Below are positions 1-9,052 of a stretch of 57,064 nt of DNA, piece by piece. The position numbers were made by a program, and so were the translations under genes. The notes below the pieces were generated by a model. That model made no database searches and was not told the origin of the DNA. It saw only the letters and a program-made list of their open reading frames with translations. Where the stretch lies: positions 1 to 57,064 of the forward strand of contig SVMB01000012.1 of the NCBI GenBank assembly GCA_015067675.1. The letters run 5' to 3'. Source of the DNA: Oscillospiraceae bacterium (GTDB taxonomy: Bacteria > Bacillota > Clostridia > Oscillospirales > QAMX01). Within the stretch, counting starts at the first letter, position 1, and every line of letters begins with the position of its first letter.

Positions 1-321
1 CAGCGGCCTTGCAAAGCCGCCTTCCACCCATTCCCCCAGCTCCGCCGGGCTCATGATGCAAAAGATTGCAGGCTTTTGCCGGGCGTTCATCTCGGTGCGC
101 ATGAGTTCCAGACTGTCGGTACCGGAGCCCAGTGAGAAAAGCTTGACGGGAATGCCGGTTTCCTTTGAAAAAGCATCGCAGGCTGCCTGCATGGCTTCTG
201 CATTCTCGCCCTTGGTGTTGAAGATGTAGAGCTCACCGCCGCTGCCGCCGCAGGCGGTAAGCAGCGTGACAAGCATCAGCGCAGACAGGGTCAGCGCAAG
301 CGTTTTCAGGATTTTATTCAT
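1..321 (-). CDS. ABC-transporter sugar-binding lipoprotein, N-terminal fragment
   Basis: This gene runs off the left edge, so only about 107 N-terminal residues are visible. The translation begins MNKILKTLALTLSALMLVTL and continues into a lipobox, LTAC-GG, so it is a lipid-anchored secreted protein. The part after the lipobox (GELYIFNTKGENAEAMQ, then a stretch containing SLGSGTDSLELMRTEM) matches the start of family 1 extracellular solute-binding proteins, which hand sugars to an ABC permease. A GGGAGG ribosome binding site lies about 10 nt before the ATG. It reads leftward behind the GH2 gene, separated by a strong terminator, so it is probably its own transcript. The permease genes would lie to the left, outside the window. 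The family call is inferred from the lipobox and this short N-terminus. Confidence 0.72.
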   Translation of the reverse strand, partial: MNKILKTLALTLSALMLVTLLTACGGSGGELYIFNTKGENAEAMQAACDAFSKETGIPVKLFSLGSGTDSLELMRTEMNARQKPAIFCIMSPAELGEWVEGGFARPL

Positions 322-385
322 GGGACATATGACCTCCCGGATTGATGTAAGGCCAGTATGCCCGGGATTGCACCCACTTATACGC

Positions 386-427
386 AAAATCCGCGCAGGG
401 AGCGGCAATTGAACGCTCCCTGCGCGG
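386..427 (-). terminator. Rho-independent terminator after the GH2 gene
   Basis: A 14-bp perfect stem (391-404 pairing with 414-427) with a 9-nt loop is followed, reading leftward, by ATTTTG. It ends the GH2 transcript 22 nt after its stop codon. Confidence 0.85.
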
Positions 428-448
428 CAGATACTTAAAGACTGTCCG

Positions 449-2752
449 TTATTCGATTTCAATGCCGATTGAGCCGGTTTTGAGCATCGGAGCGGAAGCA
501 TACAACCGCAGTGTACCCGGCGTTTGTCCCACCTTGACCGCAACGGCAATCCTTCCCGCCCGCATACGTCTGGTCGTACTGGGAATCGGCACATGATCGC
601 AGACGTCGGAGCCGGTACCGACAATGACACCGAGCCCGTTGGTATGAAAATCCACCGTGACCGCGGCATCCGGCACCTCGCGGCCGTTTTCATCCACACA
701 GTAACAGGTAAACACCGCCACATCCCGGCCGTTTGCCTCAATATCCTTTGTTTCATGGATGATTCTGAGCGCACAGGGCATGCCGGTTGTGGTATGGCTG
801 TCGCGGCAGACTTCCCTGCCCTCCCGATAGCCGATCACCTCGACGGTTCCCGGTTCATACGGCACCTTCCACTCCGCATGACCGTACTTCTCCACCCCGA
901 CGCATCCCATGCTTGCACCGTTGAGGATCAGCTCCGCGCTGTCACAGTTGGTATACGCCCAGACGTTGATGATTTCACCCTCTTTGCCTTCCAGATTCCA
1001 GTGCGGGAACATATGAATCATCGGCGATTCAAGCCAGTGGGACTGGTTCTGGTAGAAGGCATCCTTGCGCTGGAAGAACAGATCAATGGCGCCTGCCTGG
1101 GAGCAAAGTCTGGGCCACTGGCTCTCGCCGCGATGCTCAAAGCTGTCCCACTGATAGCCGCCGAGAATCCATTCTTTCGAACAGAGGAATTTCCAGGTCT
1201 CCTCACGCGCTTTCCAGAAATACGGGCCGGTCTTATCATAGGCACTCATGTACCCGTGGACTTCGCTATTTTCCTCAAACCAGCCGCGGGTCGTGCTGAC
1301 GGCACAGCATTCCGATGCTACAATCGTCTTGTCGGGATATTGTGCCCGAACGTTTTCATACGCATCCAGGCTGTAGTTGATTCCGATGACATCCATGAGG
1401 TCAAAGGTTTTGGAATTTGTCGGATGGCTGTCGGCATAGGTCACGATACGGGTATCGTCCAGCTGACGGGCATATGCCGTCAGACTTGCGGCAATCCTTC
1501 TGCCCGCAGGCGTCGTGGTAATCGGTTCCTCGTTGCCGATACTCCAGAAAAACACCGACGGACGGTTGCGGTCACGCTTGATGAGCATATCAAGCTGCGC
1601 TTTTCCTTCGTCTGTGGATTCAAGCCAGCGGATCTCGTCCATAACGATGAAACCCATCTCGTCCAGCGCATCCATCGTGGCCTCCGCATGGGGGTAGTGG
1701 CTGGTGCGGTAGCCGTTGGCGCCCATCTCCCTGAGCATGGCGATCTTGTGGCGGTAGATATTGTCCGGCACCGCCTTGCCCAACAGGCCGCAGTCCGCAT
1801 GGGCGCAGACGCCCTTGATCTTGAGGGGCTTTCCGTTGAGGAAAAAGCCGCGATCGGGATCGATATGGTACCAACGGAAGCCGAAGCGGTCGTTTGTTAT
1901 GTCAACTTCCACACCGTTTTCCCGGATCACGGTATGTGCCGTGTAGAGGTAGGGATCGTCAACATCCCACAGATGCGGCGTGTCAATCTGCACTTCACTG
2001 CTGAGGGTACGCACGCTGCGCATACCGATTGTGCCGCGGCATACAGCGGTGCCAATCACGTTTTCGTCCCGATCCAGGATTCTGGTCGTGACCTCTACCT
2101 CTGCCGGGGCATACCGATCATTGCGCACGGTGGTTTCAAGAGAAACCTTCCACGCCGTCTCCCCCTGCTTTTCCGGTCTGACATACACGCCCCAGAGATC
2201 CACGGCAACAGGCGAGGTCTTGATCAGCCACACATGACGATGAATACCCGCACCCTCATACCACCAGCCCTCATGGCTCTCAGCTTCCACATAGACCGCC
2301 AGCACATTGTCCTCGCCATAGCGGACAACGTCGGTGATATCCACCTCAAAGGAGGTGTAGCCGCAGAAGTTACGTTTCATAAGGCTACCGTTGAGATAGA
2401 CCGTGGCATGGGTTGCCACAGCCTCGAAATACAGCGTCAGTCGCTTTCCCTCATCCTCCGCAGGGATGGTGAAGTGCTTGCGGTACCAGGCATTATCGTA
2501 TTTGAAATAGCCCAGCGATGCGTTATTCTCCCCTGACGGCGTCTGGGAAATGATATAATCATGGGGCAGATCAACTTCGTCAAACCGGGTGGTACGCTTC
2601 CCGCCGTCATCAAAGTTAACAGCCGCCGGCCCCCAGAGCATACGCTCGGTCTTGGCAGCCATATATGTTGTGCTTCGCTCTACAGGAAAGGGAATCTCTA
2701 TATCCCCCTGATGAAAAAGCCAGCCTTTATCAAACAAAATCTTCTCGCGCAT
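449..2752 (-). CDS. Glycoside hydrolase family 2 (beta-galactosidase/beta-glucuronidase type)
   Basis: A 767-residue cytoplasmic enzyme with the GH2 layout: an N-terminal sugar-binding jelly roll (about 60-180, with HDYIIS and WYRKHF), an Ig-like sandwich (about 185-290) and a TIM barrel from about 295. The acid/base is E408 in FFWSIGNEEP and the likely nucleophile is E481 in TIVASECCA. The C-terminal part (about 600-767) looks like the usual extra beta-sandwich of bacterial beta-galactosidases. No signal peptide is visible, so the substrate is probably an imported oligosaccharide. It is divergent from an AraC regulator and sits next to GH42 and GHL6 genes. The exact sugar specificity (galactose, glucuronate or other) cannot be read from sequence. 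Confidence 0.9.
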   Translation of the reverse strand: MREKILFDKGWLFHQGDIEIPFPVERSTTYMAAKTERMLWGPAAVNFDDGGKRTTRFDEVDLPHDYIISQTPSGENNASLGYFKYDNAWYRKHFTIPAEDEGKRLTLYFEAVATHATVYLNGSLMKRNFCGYTSFEVDITDVVRYGEDNVLAVYVEAESHEGWWYEGAGIHRHVWLIKTSPVAVDLWGVYVRPEKQGETAWKVSLETTVRNDRYAPAEVEVTTRILDRDENVIGTAVCRGTIGMRSVRTLSSEVQIDTPHLWDVDDPYLYTAHTVIRENGVEVDITNDRFGFRWYHIDPDRGFFLNGKPLKIKGVCAHADCGLLGKAVPDNIYRHKIAMLREMGANGYRTSHYPHAEATMDALDEMGFIVMDEIRWLESTDEGKAQLDMLIKRDRNRPSVFFWSIGNEEPITTTPAGRRIAASLTAYARQLDDTRIVTYADSHPTNSKTFDLMDVIGINYSLDAYENVRAQYPDKTIVASECCAVSTTRGWFEENSEVHGYMSAYDKTGPYFWKAREETWKFLCSKEWILGGYQWDSFEHRGESQWPRLCSQAGAIDLFFQRKDAFYQNQSHWLESPMIHMFPHWNLEGKEGEIINVWAYTNCDSAELILNGASMGCVGVEKYGHAEWKVPYEPGTVEVIGYREGREVCRDSHTTTGMPCALRIIHETKDIEANGRDVAVFTCYCVDENGREVPDAAVTVDFHTNGLGVIVGTGSDVCDHVPIPSTTRRMRAGRIAVAVKVGQTPGTLRLYASAPMLKTGSIGIEIE

Positions 2753-2828
2753 ACCCGTATTCCTTTCGCATTTTTCTTAAGTATACGTCCTCTTCAGCAA
2801 TAAATCCATATATCTCCCATAAAAAACA

Positions 2829-2857
2829 TGGACAATCCTGCTGCGCTGCTGTATAAT
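2829..2857 (+). promoter_or_regulatory. Promoter of the AraC regulator at 2878
   Basis: TGGACA, 17 bp, TATAAT. The predicted start is near 2864, which leaves a leader of only about 14 nt that is mostly the ribosome binding site. Confidence 0.75.
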
Positions 2858-2877
2858 CACTGATGAGGTGAGGCTCC

Positions 2878-3696
2878 TTGGAACATGAATCCTTCAATCT
2901 GACCGATCGCACCAGCGACGGCTATCTGCAGCTCAACAGCTGCGGTATCCGTTCAGTCTACGAAACCGATGCATCGGTACTGCGCAGCCGCGGACGCAGT
3001 GATTATCATATGCTCTATCTGAAAAGCGGCAGCGCTGAAGTCGGAATCGGCGAACAAACCCTGCGAATGGATGCCGGACAGCTTATTTTCTACCTGCCCT
3101 ACGAGCGGCAGTATTACTTTTTTCCCGCCGCCGAGCGTCCGATTTCCTATTGGCTGCACTTTTGCGGTACCGGTGTGGGGGAAATCTTTGCACAGTGCGG
3201 CATCACAGGTTCCACGATTTTCACGCCCGGCGACAAGGCGCTGTTTGAGGCCAAGTTTCTGGAGCTCATCGGAGAATACAACCGTCTTGACCACAGCCCC
3301 TGTGCCGAAGCAGGTCTGTTTATGCAGCTCATGGCGCTCATCACCCGCCCGTCGGAGGATTCAGCTCCGGAAGCCGTGCTACTGCACCGTATCAACGACG
3401 TTATTGCCTACATCAACCAGAATTATCGCGAGAAGGTAGACCTAGACAAATATGCCCGGATCTGCTTCGTCGGGAAATCCCGCTTCATGCATGTGTTCAA
3501 GGAAATGACCGGCCAGTCGGTGCACAGCTATCAGACACAGGTACGGCTGCAGAACGCCTGGGAATTGCTCAGATTCTCTTCCCTCAACGTCTCCCAGACC
3601 GCCTATGAGGTGGGCTACGACGATCCGCTCTACTTTTCCCGGGTTTTCCGCAAGCATTACGGAATATCGCCCAATCAATTGAAACAGGAACGCTGA
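2878..3696 (+). CDS. AraC-family transcriptional regulator with cupin sensor domain
   Basis: A 272-residue one-component regulator. Residues 1-150 form a cupin-like effector domain (DYHMLYLKSGSAEVGIG, then QLIFYLPYERQYYFFPA). About 170-272 is the double helix-turn-helix of AraC proteins, ending in YEVGYDDPLYFSRVFRKHYG followed by SPNQLK. The start is TTG at 2878, preceded by GAGGTGAGG with 4-nt spacing; no better ATG is in frame. It lies between GH2 (divergent) and GH42 (convergent) and most likely activates those hydrolase genes in response to a sugar. The effector is unknown. Confidence 0.9.
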   Translation: MEHESFNLTDRTSDGYLQLNSCGIRSVYETDASVLRSRGRSDYHMLYLKSGSAEVGIGEQTLRMDAGQLIFYLPYERQYYFFPAAERPISYWLHFCGTGVGEIFAQCGITGSTIFTPGDKALFEAKFLELIGEYNRLDHSPCAEAGLFMQLMALITRPSEDSAPEAVLLHRINDVIAYINQNYREKVDLDKYARICFVGKSRFMHVFKEMTGQSVHSYQTQVRLQNAWELLRFSSLNVSQTAYEVGYDDPLYFSRVFRKHYGISPNQLKQER

Positions 3697-3704
3697 TCGT
3701 GATA

Positions 3705-3749
3705 CAGCAGAGCCGCGGCAGGCTTCCCGCCGCGGCTCTGCTGCGTTTT
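3705..3749 (+). terminator. Terminator of the AraC regulator gene
   Basis: A 15-bp perfect inverted repeat (3705-3719 with 3729-3743) is followed by CGTTTTC. It lies between convergent genes and may also slow leftward transcription from GH42, although no U-tract is present on that side. Confidence 0.8.
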
Positions 3750-3759
3750 CAGCTCATTA

Positions 3760-5763
3760 TCACAGGTTTTCCCAGACACAGACCTCATAGGGACCGACTT
3801 CCACGCGGCCCGAGGCTTCTTCGCCGGTGAGGATATTGCGCATGGACTTGTCAAGGATGACGGAGCCTGCCTTGCCGCCGATCTCCACGGCGATGAGGCC
3901 GGATTTTCCGCCGCCCTCGCGCGGCGAGACACAGATGAGACCTTCCGTCGCGTAAGGCACAACGCCTGTTTCGGCACAGGCAATATTCAGCACCCGGGCC
4001 ATGGTATCGGCTCCCGGGAAGGTACCCACAACGATGATGCGTCCCTTCCCAACCTTGCGGCTGGTAACGCAGGCACGGCCCACAAAGTCTGAGTGACCGG
4101 CCGTATAGGTAACCAGCGCTTCGGTATCCGCCGCGCAGTCAAAGACCTCATACCAGAGTTTGCCGTCACACTCTGTACCGTCGGCCCAGACGGCTTTGAC
4201 CAGACCGTCGGGGTCGGGTATTTCATAGCACTGGGTAATACCGGCGAGCCGTTCCACGATGCCGCGTTCCCGGTCGGTGTAGTGAGCGCCGATGGCGTTG
4301 CGGCTGTCGGTCATGGCGCCGACAATCCAGGTGCCGCCGTCACGTACCCACTGCTCAAGCCGCTCGGGCAGACCGTTTTCCTCGATGGTCAGCTGCAGCG
4401 GCGAGACGAGCACACGGTACTTATCAAGATCGGCGTATGCATCCACCACGTCAGGCCGCAGACCGGCGGTGAGAATTGGCTGATAGAAGTAATTCAGAAT
4501 CGCATTCAGGTAACTGAAATTTTTGAGCTCAGGCCAGGGGCAGCCAGCCGTCCAGTGAGGCTGGGTATCGAACATATTCCAGTTGTGGGAGGTGTAAAAG
4601 ATACCGACTTCGGACTTGACGCGGGTATCATTGAGGAAATCCGCAGCCTTTGCAAAGCCTTTGGCGGTTTCCTGCACCTCGCCGAAGGTATGGCGTGGAC
4701 GTCCGGAGGGCGTCAGCACCGAGCCGTGGAGCAGCTCATGCCCTGCCCAGTGGGTACGCCAGAGCCAGTAGAGGTTTGCCTCCGCACCCAGCGCCACGCC
4801 CAGCCAGGAATTGGCCCGGCAGAAACCCTCGGGCTTGAAGCCTTGCGTCCAGGAGGTGGAGCCGTTCCAGCAGGTGGAGGTTTCCGTCACCCAGAAGGGC
4901 GTATCCCGCAGGGTGCGCATATAATCCGACCAGAATGCGAAATGCCAGAGGTTTTCGCAGGTATTGTAGTGGTTATACTGCACCACGTCCAGCTTTTCGT
5001 TCATCTTGCGGTGATCCACACCGCCAAAGGGCATCATATCGGTGCCGATAGGCGCGTCGGTGTACCGGCGCAGAACGTCGGCCTGATCATGGATGAAGCG
5101 GATATGGTCATCTGCATGGCAGAGCGTCCAGTCAAGCAGCAGATGGGGATTATGCCAGGCATGACCCGGCGCCGGTACCTGATCAAAGCTTGCGTAAGCC
5201 TGGCTGAAGAGGTTTAAGTTCCACTGGCGGTTGAGCGCGTCCACCGTGCCGTATTTACGTTCAAGATAATGGTGAAAACTCTCCACGCAGAGATCACAGC
5301 AGCAGCCGATCTCCATATTGGAGTAGATTTCGTTATCGATCTGCCAGGAAATCACATTTTCATCCTGTCCGAACTCACGGGCAAGCATTTCGGCAATGCG
5401 CAGGGAGTAAAAACGGTAGGCCGGATGATTGGAGCAGCAGTGACGGCGGCCGCCGTGGGTGGAGCGCTGGCCGTTTGCATCCATTTTCAGCGCGTCCGGA
5501 TGCTTCTCCACAAACCACACCGGCGGACAGGCCGACGGCGTACCCATGACGACGGCAATCTCCGCTTCCCGCAGAGCATCCACGATCCGGTGAAGCCATG
5601 CAAAATCGAATTTACCTTCCTCCGGCTCCATCTTGTACCAGGCAAACTCACCGATACGGGCAACGTTCATTCCTGCATTCTTCATCCGTGCAATATCGCG
5701 GGGCAGTTCTTCCTCAGACCAATCCTCGGGATAGTATGCTGAACCGATATAGGGACCTTTCAT
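3760..5763 (-). CDS. Glycoside hydrolase family 42 beta-galactosidase
   Basis: A 667-residue GH42 enzyme. The N-terminus GSAYYPEDW and ARIGEFAWYKMEPEEG are family signatures. The acid/base is E145 in SWQIDNEIYS and the nucleophile is E294 in FWVTETSTCWNG. A cysteine cluster (CC near 109 and CCCDLC near 154-159) corresponds to the zinc site of many GH42 members. The trimerisation domain follows at about 395-590 (VLVSPLQLTIEE, WIVGAMTDS), then a short beta domain. No signal peptide is seen. GGAGA with 8-nt spacing precedes the ATG. It lies 46 nt behind the GHL6 gene and is probably co-transcribed with it. It hydrolyses terminal beta-galactosides, most likely imported ones. Confidence 0.93.
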   Translation of the reverse strand: MKGPYIGSAYYPEDWSEEELPRDIARMKNAGMNVARIGEFAWYKMEPEEGKFDFAWLHRIVDALREAEIAVVMGTPSACPPVWFVEKHPDALKMDANGQRSTHGGRRHCCSNHPAYRFYSLRIAEMLAREFGQDENVISWQIDNEIYSNMEIGCCCDLCVESFHHYLERKYGTVDALNRQWNLNLFSQAYASFDQVPAPGHAWHNPHLLLDWTLCHADDHIRFIHDQADVLRRYTDAPIGTDMMPFGGVDHRKMNEKLDVVQYNHYNTCENLWHFAFWSDYMRTLRDTPFWVTETSTCWNGSTSWTQGFKPEGFCRANSWLGVALGAEANLYWLWRTHWAGHELLHGSVLTPSGRPRHTFGEVQETAKGFAKAADFLNDTRVKSEVGIFYTSHNWNMFDTQPHWTAGCPWPELKNFSYLNAILNYFYQPILTAGLRPDVVDAYADLDKYRVLVSPLQLTIEENGLPERLEQWVRDGGTWIVGAMTDSRNAIGAHYTDRERGIVERLAGITQCYEIPDPDGLVKAVWADGTECDGKLWYEVFDCAADTEALVTYTAGHSDFVGRACVTSRKVGKGRIIVVGTFPGADTMARVLNIACAETGVVPYATEGLICVSPREGGGKSGLIAVEIGGKAGSVILDKSMRNILTGEEASGRVEVGPYEVCVWENL

Positions 5764-5809
5764 GTTTGTTTTCTCCTTTTCCGGTACTTACAGGCAAAGA
5801 TGTAAATGA

Positions 5810-7774
5810 TTATGTCAACTCGACGATTGCGTAGCCGTCCACCTCGGGTACAGTGATTTTACCGTCCGCGACAGGCAGTTCCACGCCGGACGGCACCAGT
5901 CTTGCCTTGCTAAAGCCGCCGGGAATATCCACTGCCAGCGTCAGATTGCGCACGCAGGTGCGTTCCTCAACGATATCGATCTCGGCAGACTTGCGCACGG
6001 GGATATAGGTGAGAATGTGTACATTCGTGCGCTGCTTTTCCGGCTGCGCAAGCACCGACACGGCAACGGTAGAGGGACCGTCGTGACGGATGAGGCGGCT
6101 GTCCAGCAGCCGGTCGATGGCATTGCCCATGAGAATCTTTACCCATTGGGGGGCATTGGCGCGGTACTGGGCAAACATCGGATGCCCGAACACAATCACG
6201 CCGTTATTTTCATAGGCCACGGGATAGGCTTCTCCATGCGCCGAGGGCGTATAGCGGTGAGAACAGAAGTGTTCCGCCGTACGGGTAAAGTAGGGAGCCA
6301 CGGCCATAAGCATGGGTTTGGCAGTATCACTCTCCAACAGCACACCCTGCTGATAGATGGCATACTCCCCTTCCTCATCAAGCCCGACGGCCATGGGGGA
6401 ATTGCCCTGAATGAAGTCGGGATACAGGGGATTATCGCCGATGCAGCGCACGCCGAAGCTCGCAGGGTAATTGCCCGCTTCATCCGCTCCGCCGCGTCCG
6501 CAGGCGATCACCCGGCCTCCGTTTGCGACATAGGCGTCGATCATTGCGGCAAACTGCGCATCTCCCCGGAAGTTTTCCGGGATGATGACGAGCTTATAAC
6601 CCTCGGGGGACATTTCCCGGTCGAGGATGTCAAACTGCAGCGACAGTTCTTCCAGCATCTGGCACACGCCAAGGATCTCATCGGAAAGCCCTGAGCTGTA
6701 CAGCGGATCCTCCGCCGTATAGACCGCGGCCTCAGTCAGCGCCTTCGACGGGCGCGCCCAGTCCTCATACCGCTCAAACTGCTCATAAACCCGGCCGATG
6801 AGCCGATAGGTCGCCCGACCGAGCTTACCGCGGGGCTCCAGCTGATCGCCGATGGAGCAGGCAAAGCCGAAGGAAAGCATACGGAACGCCTCAAATTCCA
6901 GCGCCGCCTGATTCTTCAGCGAATGGAAATCGCCCCAGGCCGTATGAAACTTTCCGGTCATGCCCATGCAGTCAAGGCCCAGCTTACGGGCATAGCGAGC
7001 CGCCGTCGGGAAATGCAGATAGCCCCAGCCGCCGGAGGGCAGGCTTTCCAGCTCAAAATGGCTGTAGCTGTCCTTCGTAGCCTTGACAGAGGGACCCACA
7101 TGGCCTGCGTTATAGTAGATCGTCGCTTCGGGACGATACTGCCGCACGAAGGCGGACATATCGGTCTGAAATTCATCCAGAGAACGCTTTGCAAAGAGAC
7201 GCGCATCGGCGGGATCTGCGAAGTTGAGGCAGGTCTTTTTCATCAGCTTCCGGCAGGTGGCGCAGGTACAGGGACGCACACCGACAATATCAAAGAAAAT
7301 GCCGTCCAGCTCATCGCCCAACAGGTCGATCACTTCCTTGACCTGAGCCTTCAGGAAGTCACGATAGCCGGTATTGATGCACAGGGTCTGATAAAATCCC
7401 GCCGTATCAAAGCCATTGCCCACCAGGGAGCCGTCGGGATTACGTGCCAGCCATTCGGGATGATTCTGCGCGGTATAATAGTCCCACTGGACGGTGATGT
7501 AGATGGGTGCGCGGATGCCCTTTTCGTGCAGCGCACGCACCTGCTGCGGCATCAGGTCGCGGCAGGCAAGCCCCGGATGCACCCGCTCGGGGAATGCCTT
7601 GGAATCATAGTACAGCCAGCCGTGATGGCCTCTGGCAAATACCGTTGCAGACGACACGTGGGCATCCGCCATGGTCTGGGCAAATTCCTGCGGGTCAAAC
7701 TCCGCGCCGACGCCGGGGATCAATTCGGAGGTATGGAAATCCAGATGGATCTGTCTGGGCGAAAGCATATGCAT
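5810..7774 (-). CDS. GHL6-type putative glycoside hydrolase with trimerisation-like domain
   Basis: About 654 residues. The N-terminal TIM-barrel-like part (IHLDFHTSELIPGVG, TVFARGHHGWLYYDSK, APIYITVQWDYY, GIFFDIVG) resembles the hypothetical glycoside hydrolase 6 family. A Cys-rich stretch CTCATCRKLMKKTC lies near 225-240. About 420-560 resembles the beta-galactosidase trimerisation domain (LVIIPENFRGDA, GGRVIACGRGG). I set the start at the ATG at 7774; a TTG at 7780 lies at better distance (5 nt) from AAAGGA and is a real alternative. The long upstream extension would cross the promoter at 7806-7834 and is rejected. It is first in the operon with GH42. The activity has not been assigned from sequence. 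Confidence 0.75.
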   Translation of the reverse strand: MHMLSPRQIHLDFHTSELIPGVGAEFDPQEFAQTMADAHVSSATVFARGHHGWLYYDSKAFPERVHPGLACRDLMPQQVRALHEKGIRAPIYITVQWDYYTAQNHPEWLARNPDGSLVGNGFDTAGFYQTLCINTGYRDFLKAQVKEVIDLLGDELDGIFFDIVGVRPCTCATCRKLMKKTCLNFADPADARLFAKRSLDEFQTDMSAFVRQYRPEATIYYNAGHVGPSVKATKDSYSHFELESLPSGGWGYLHFPTAARYARKLGLDCMGMTGKFHTAWGDFHSLKNQAALEFEAFRMLSFGFACSIGDQLEPRGKLGRATYRLIGRVYEQFERYEDWARPSKALTEAAVYTAEDPLYSSGLSDEILGVCQMLEELSLQFDILDREMSPEGYKLVIIPENFRGDAQFAAMIDAYVANGGRVIACGRGGADEAGNYPASFGVRCIGDNPLYPDFIQGNSPMAVGLDEEGEYAIYQQGVLLESDTAKPMLMAVAPYFTRTAEHFCSHRYTPSAHGEAYPVAYENNGVIVFGHPMFAQYRANAPQWVKILMGNAIDRLLDSRLIRHDGPSTVAVSVLAQPEKQRTNVHILTYIPVRKSAEIDIVEERTCVRNLTLAVDIPGGFSKARLVPSGVELPVADGKITVPEVDGYAIVELT

Positions 7775-7805
7775 AATCAAATCCGTCCTTTCGGGCTTTT
7801 TCTTT

Positions 7806-7834
7806 AGTATAACGGATTCTGTCCGGCGTGACAA
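7806..7834 (-). promoter_or_regulatory. Promoter of the GHL6-GH42 operon
   Basis: Reading leftward: TTGTCA, 17 bp, TATACT. It lies about 30 bp upstream of the chosen start and just behind the asd terminator. Confidence 0.78.
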
Positions 7835-7844
7835 TCCCCCGAGA

Positions 7845-7875
7845 CAAAAAAGCCCGCGGAAAAAATACCGCGGGC
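7845..7875 (-). terminator. Terminator of the dapA-dapB-asd operon
   Basis: An 8-bp GC-only stem (7852-7859 with 7868-7875), followed leftward by TTTTTTGT. It lies 26 nt after the asd stop. Confidence 0.85.
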
Positions 7876-7900
7876 CTTGCATTGCACAGGAAATATGGAC

Positions 7901-8983
7901 TTAGTCGATGTAACCCTTCGCGCAGAGAAGCTCAGCCGCGAGGACAGCGCCGCCGGCAGCGCCGCGCAGCGTGTTATGGGACAGGCAGACGAACTTGATG
8001 TCGTACTGGGTATCGGGACGCAGACGACCGACGCTGACCGCCATGCCGCCTTCCAGATTGCGGTGGAGCTTGGTCTGGGGCATATCGTTCTCGGTGAAGT
8101 AGTGCAGGAACTGCTTGGGAGCGGAGGGCAGATTCAGCTTCTGCGGCTCGCCGGAGAAGTTCTTCCAGCGCTCGATGATCTCTTCGCAGGAGATCTTCTT
8201 GTCAAAGCTGGCGAAAACAGCAGCCATATGACCGTTGGACACGGGCACGCGCAGGCACTGAGCGGTGAAGGCGGGAGAGGTGGCGGGAACGATCACGCCG
8301 TTCTCCAGCTTACCCCACAGCTTCAGAGGCTCCTTCTCGGACTTCTCTTCCTCGCCGCCGATGTAGGGAATGAGGTTGTCAACCATCTCAGGCCAGCTTT
8401 CAAAGGTCTTGCCGGCGCCGGAAATGGCCTGGTAGGTGCAGCACAGAACCTTCTGGATACCCAGATCACGCAGGGGATGCAGGGCGGGAACATAGCTCTG
8501 CAGAGAGCAGTTGGACTTAACCGCGACAAAGCCGCGCTTGGAACCCAGACGCTTGCGCTGGAACGGAATGACCTCGCAATGCTCGGGGTTGATTTCCGGC
8601 ACGATCATGGGCACGTCGGGGGTGAAACGATGGGCAGAGTTATTGGAAACCACGGGGATCTCGGCCTTGGCGTAGGCTTCTTCCAGCGCTTTGAGCTCGT
8701 TCTTATCCTTAATATCGACAGCGCAGAAAACGAAGTCAACCAGATCGGCGATCTTGGCGATATCGGCGGTGGCGTCCATGACGATCATGTCCTTCATGGC
8801 AGCGGGAATGGGAGTATCCATGACCCAACGGCCGCCCAGAGCTTCCTCATAGGTCTTGCCGGCGCTGCGGCCGGAAGCGGCCAGAGCGGTCACGGTGTAC
8901 CAGGGATGATTCTCAAGCAGAGTTGCAAAACGCTGGCCAACCATACCGGTCGCGCCGATGATGCCTACCTTATAGTTCTTCAT
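7901..8983 (-). CDS. asd: Aspartate-semialdehyde dehydrogenase
   Basis: Makes L-aspartate 4-semialdehyde from aspartyl phosphate with NADPH, the branch point to lysine/DAP, threonine and methionine. 360 residues. The nucleotide-binding GATGMVGQRF is near the N-terminus and the catalytic cysteine lies in VKSNCSLQS (about C159). The length and the SNCS form match the archaeal/fungal-like ASADH branch rather than the E. coli type. I use the ATG at 8983 (AGGA with 6-nt spacing) rather than the upstream TTG at 8989, which overlaps that AGGA. It is last in dapA-dapB-asd, and a seven-codon upstream frame ends 2 nt before its start. Confidence 0.94.
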   Translation of the reverse strand: MKNYKVGIIGATGMVGQRFATLLENHPWYTVTALAASGRSAGKTYEEALGGRWVMDTPIPAAMKDMIVMDATADIAKIADLVDFVFCAVDIKDKNELKALEEAYAKAEIPVVSNNSAHRFTPDVPMIVPEINPEHCEVIPFQRKRLGSKRGFVAVKSNCSLQSYVPALHPLRDLGIQKVLCCTYQAISGAGKTFESWPEMVDNLIPYIGGEEEKSEKEPLKLWGKLENGVIVPATSPAFTAQCLRVPVSNGHMAAVFASFDKKISCEEIIERWKNFSGEPQKLNLPSAPKQFLHYFTENDMPQTKLHRNLEGGMAVSVGRLRPDTQYDIKFVCLSHNTLRGAAGGAVLAAELLCAKGYID

Positions 8984-8985
8984 GT

Positions 8986-9009
8986 TCAATCCTGCATGGC
9001 TTCGGCCAT
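8986..9009 (-). CDS. Seven-codon upstream ORF (MAEAMQD) before asd
   Basis: A small frame with a near-perfect ribosome binding site, AAAGGAG, 4 nt before its ATG. Its TGA ends 2 nt before the asd ATG, and the asd AGGA lies inside the small frame. This arrangement suggests translational coupling of asd to a leader peptide in the dapB-asd spacer. Whether it is translated cannot be decided from sequence alone. Confidence 0.4.
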   Translation of the reverse strand: MAEAMQD

Positions 9010-9052
9010 GCGTCTCCTTTCCTGACAGCCGCTCGGACTGTCAATTCACTGC

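Noticed and set aside
524..2536. A 670-codon plus-strand frame opposite GH2
   Set aside because: GH2 has intact catalytic motifs; the opposite frame has no recognisable features and no ribosome binding site.
2780..2830. A tandem TATGG pair at 11-bp spacing as an AraC operator before GH2
   Set aside because: Only five identical bases; too short to support in AT-rich intergenic DNA.
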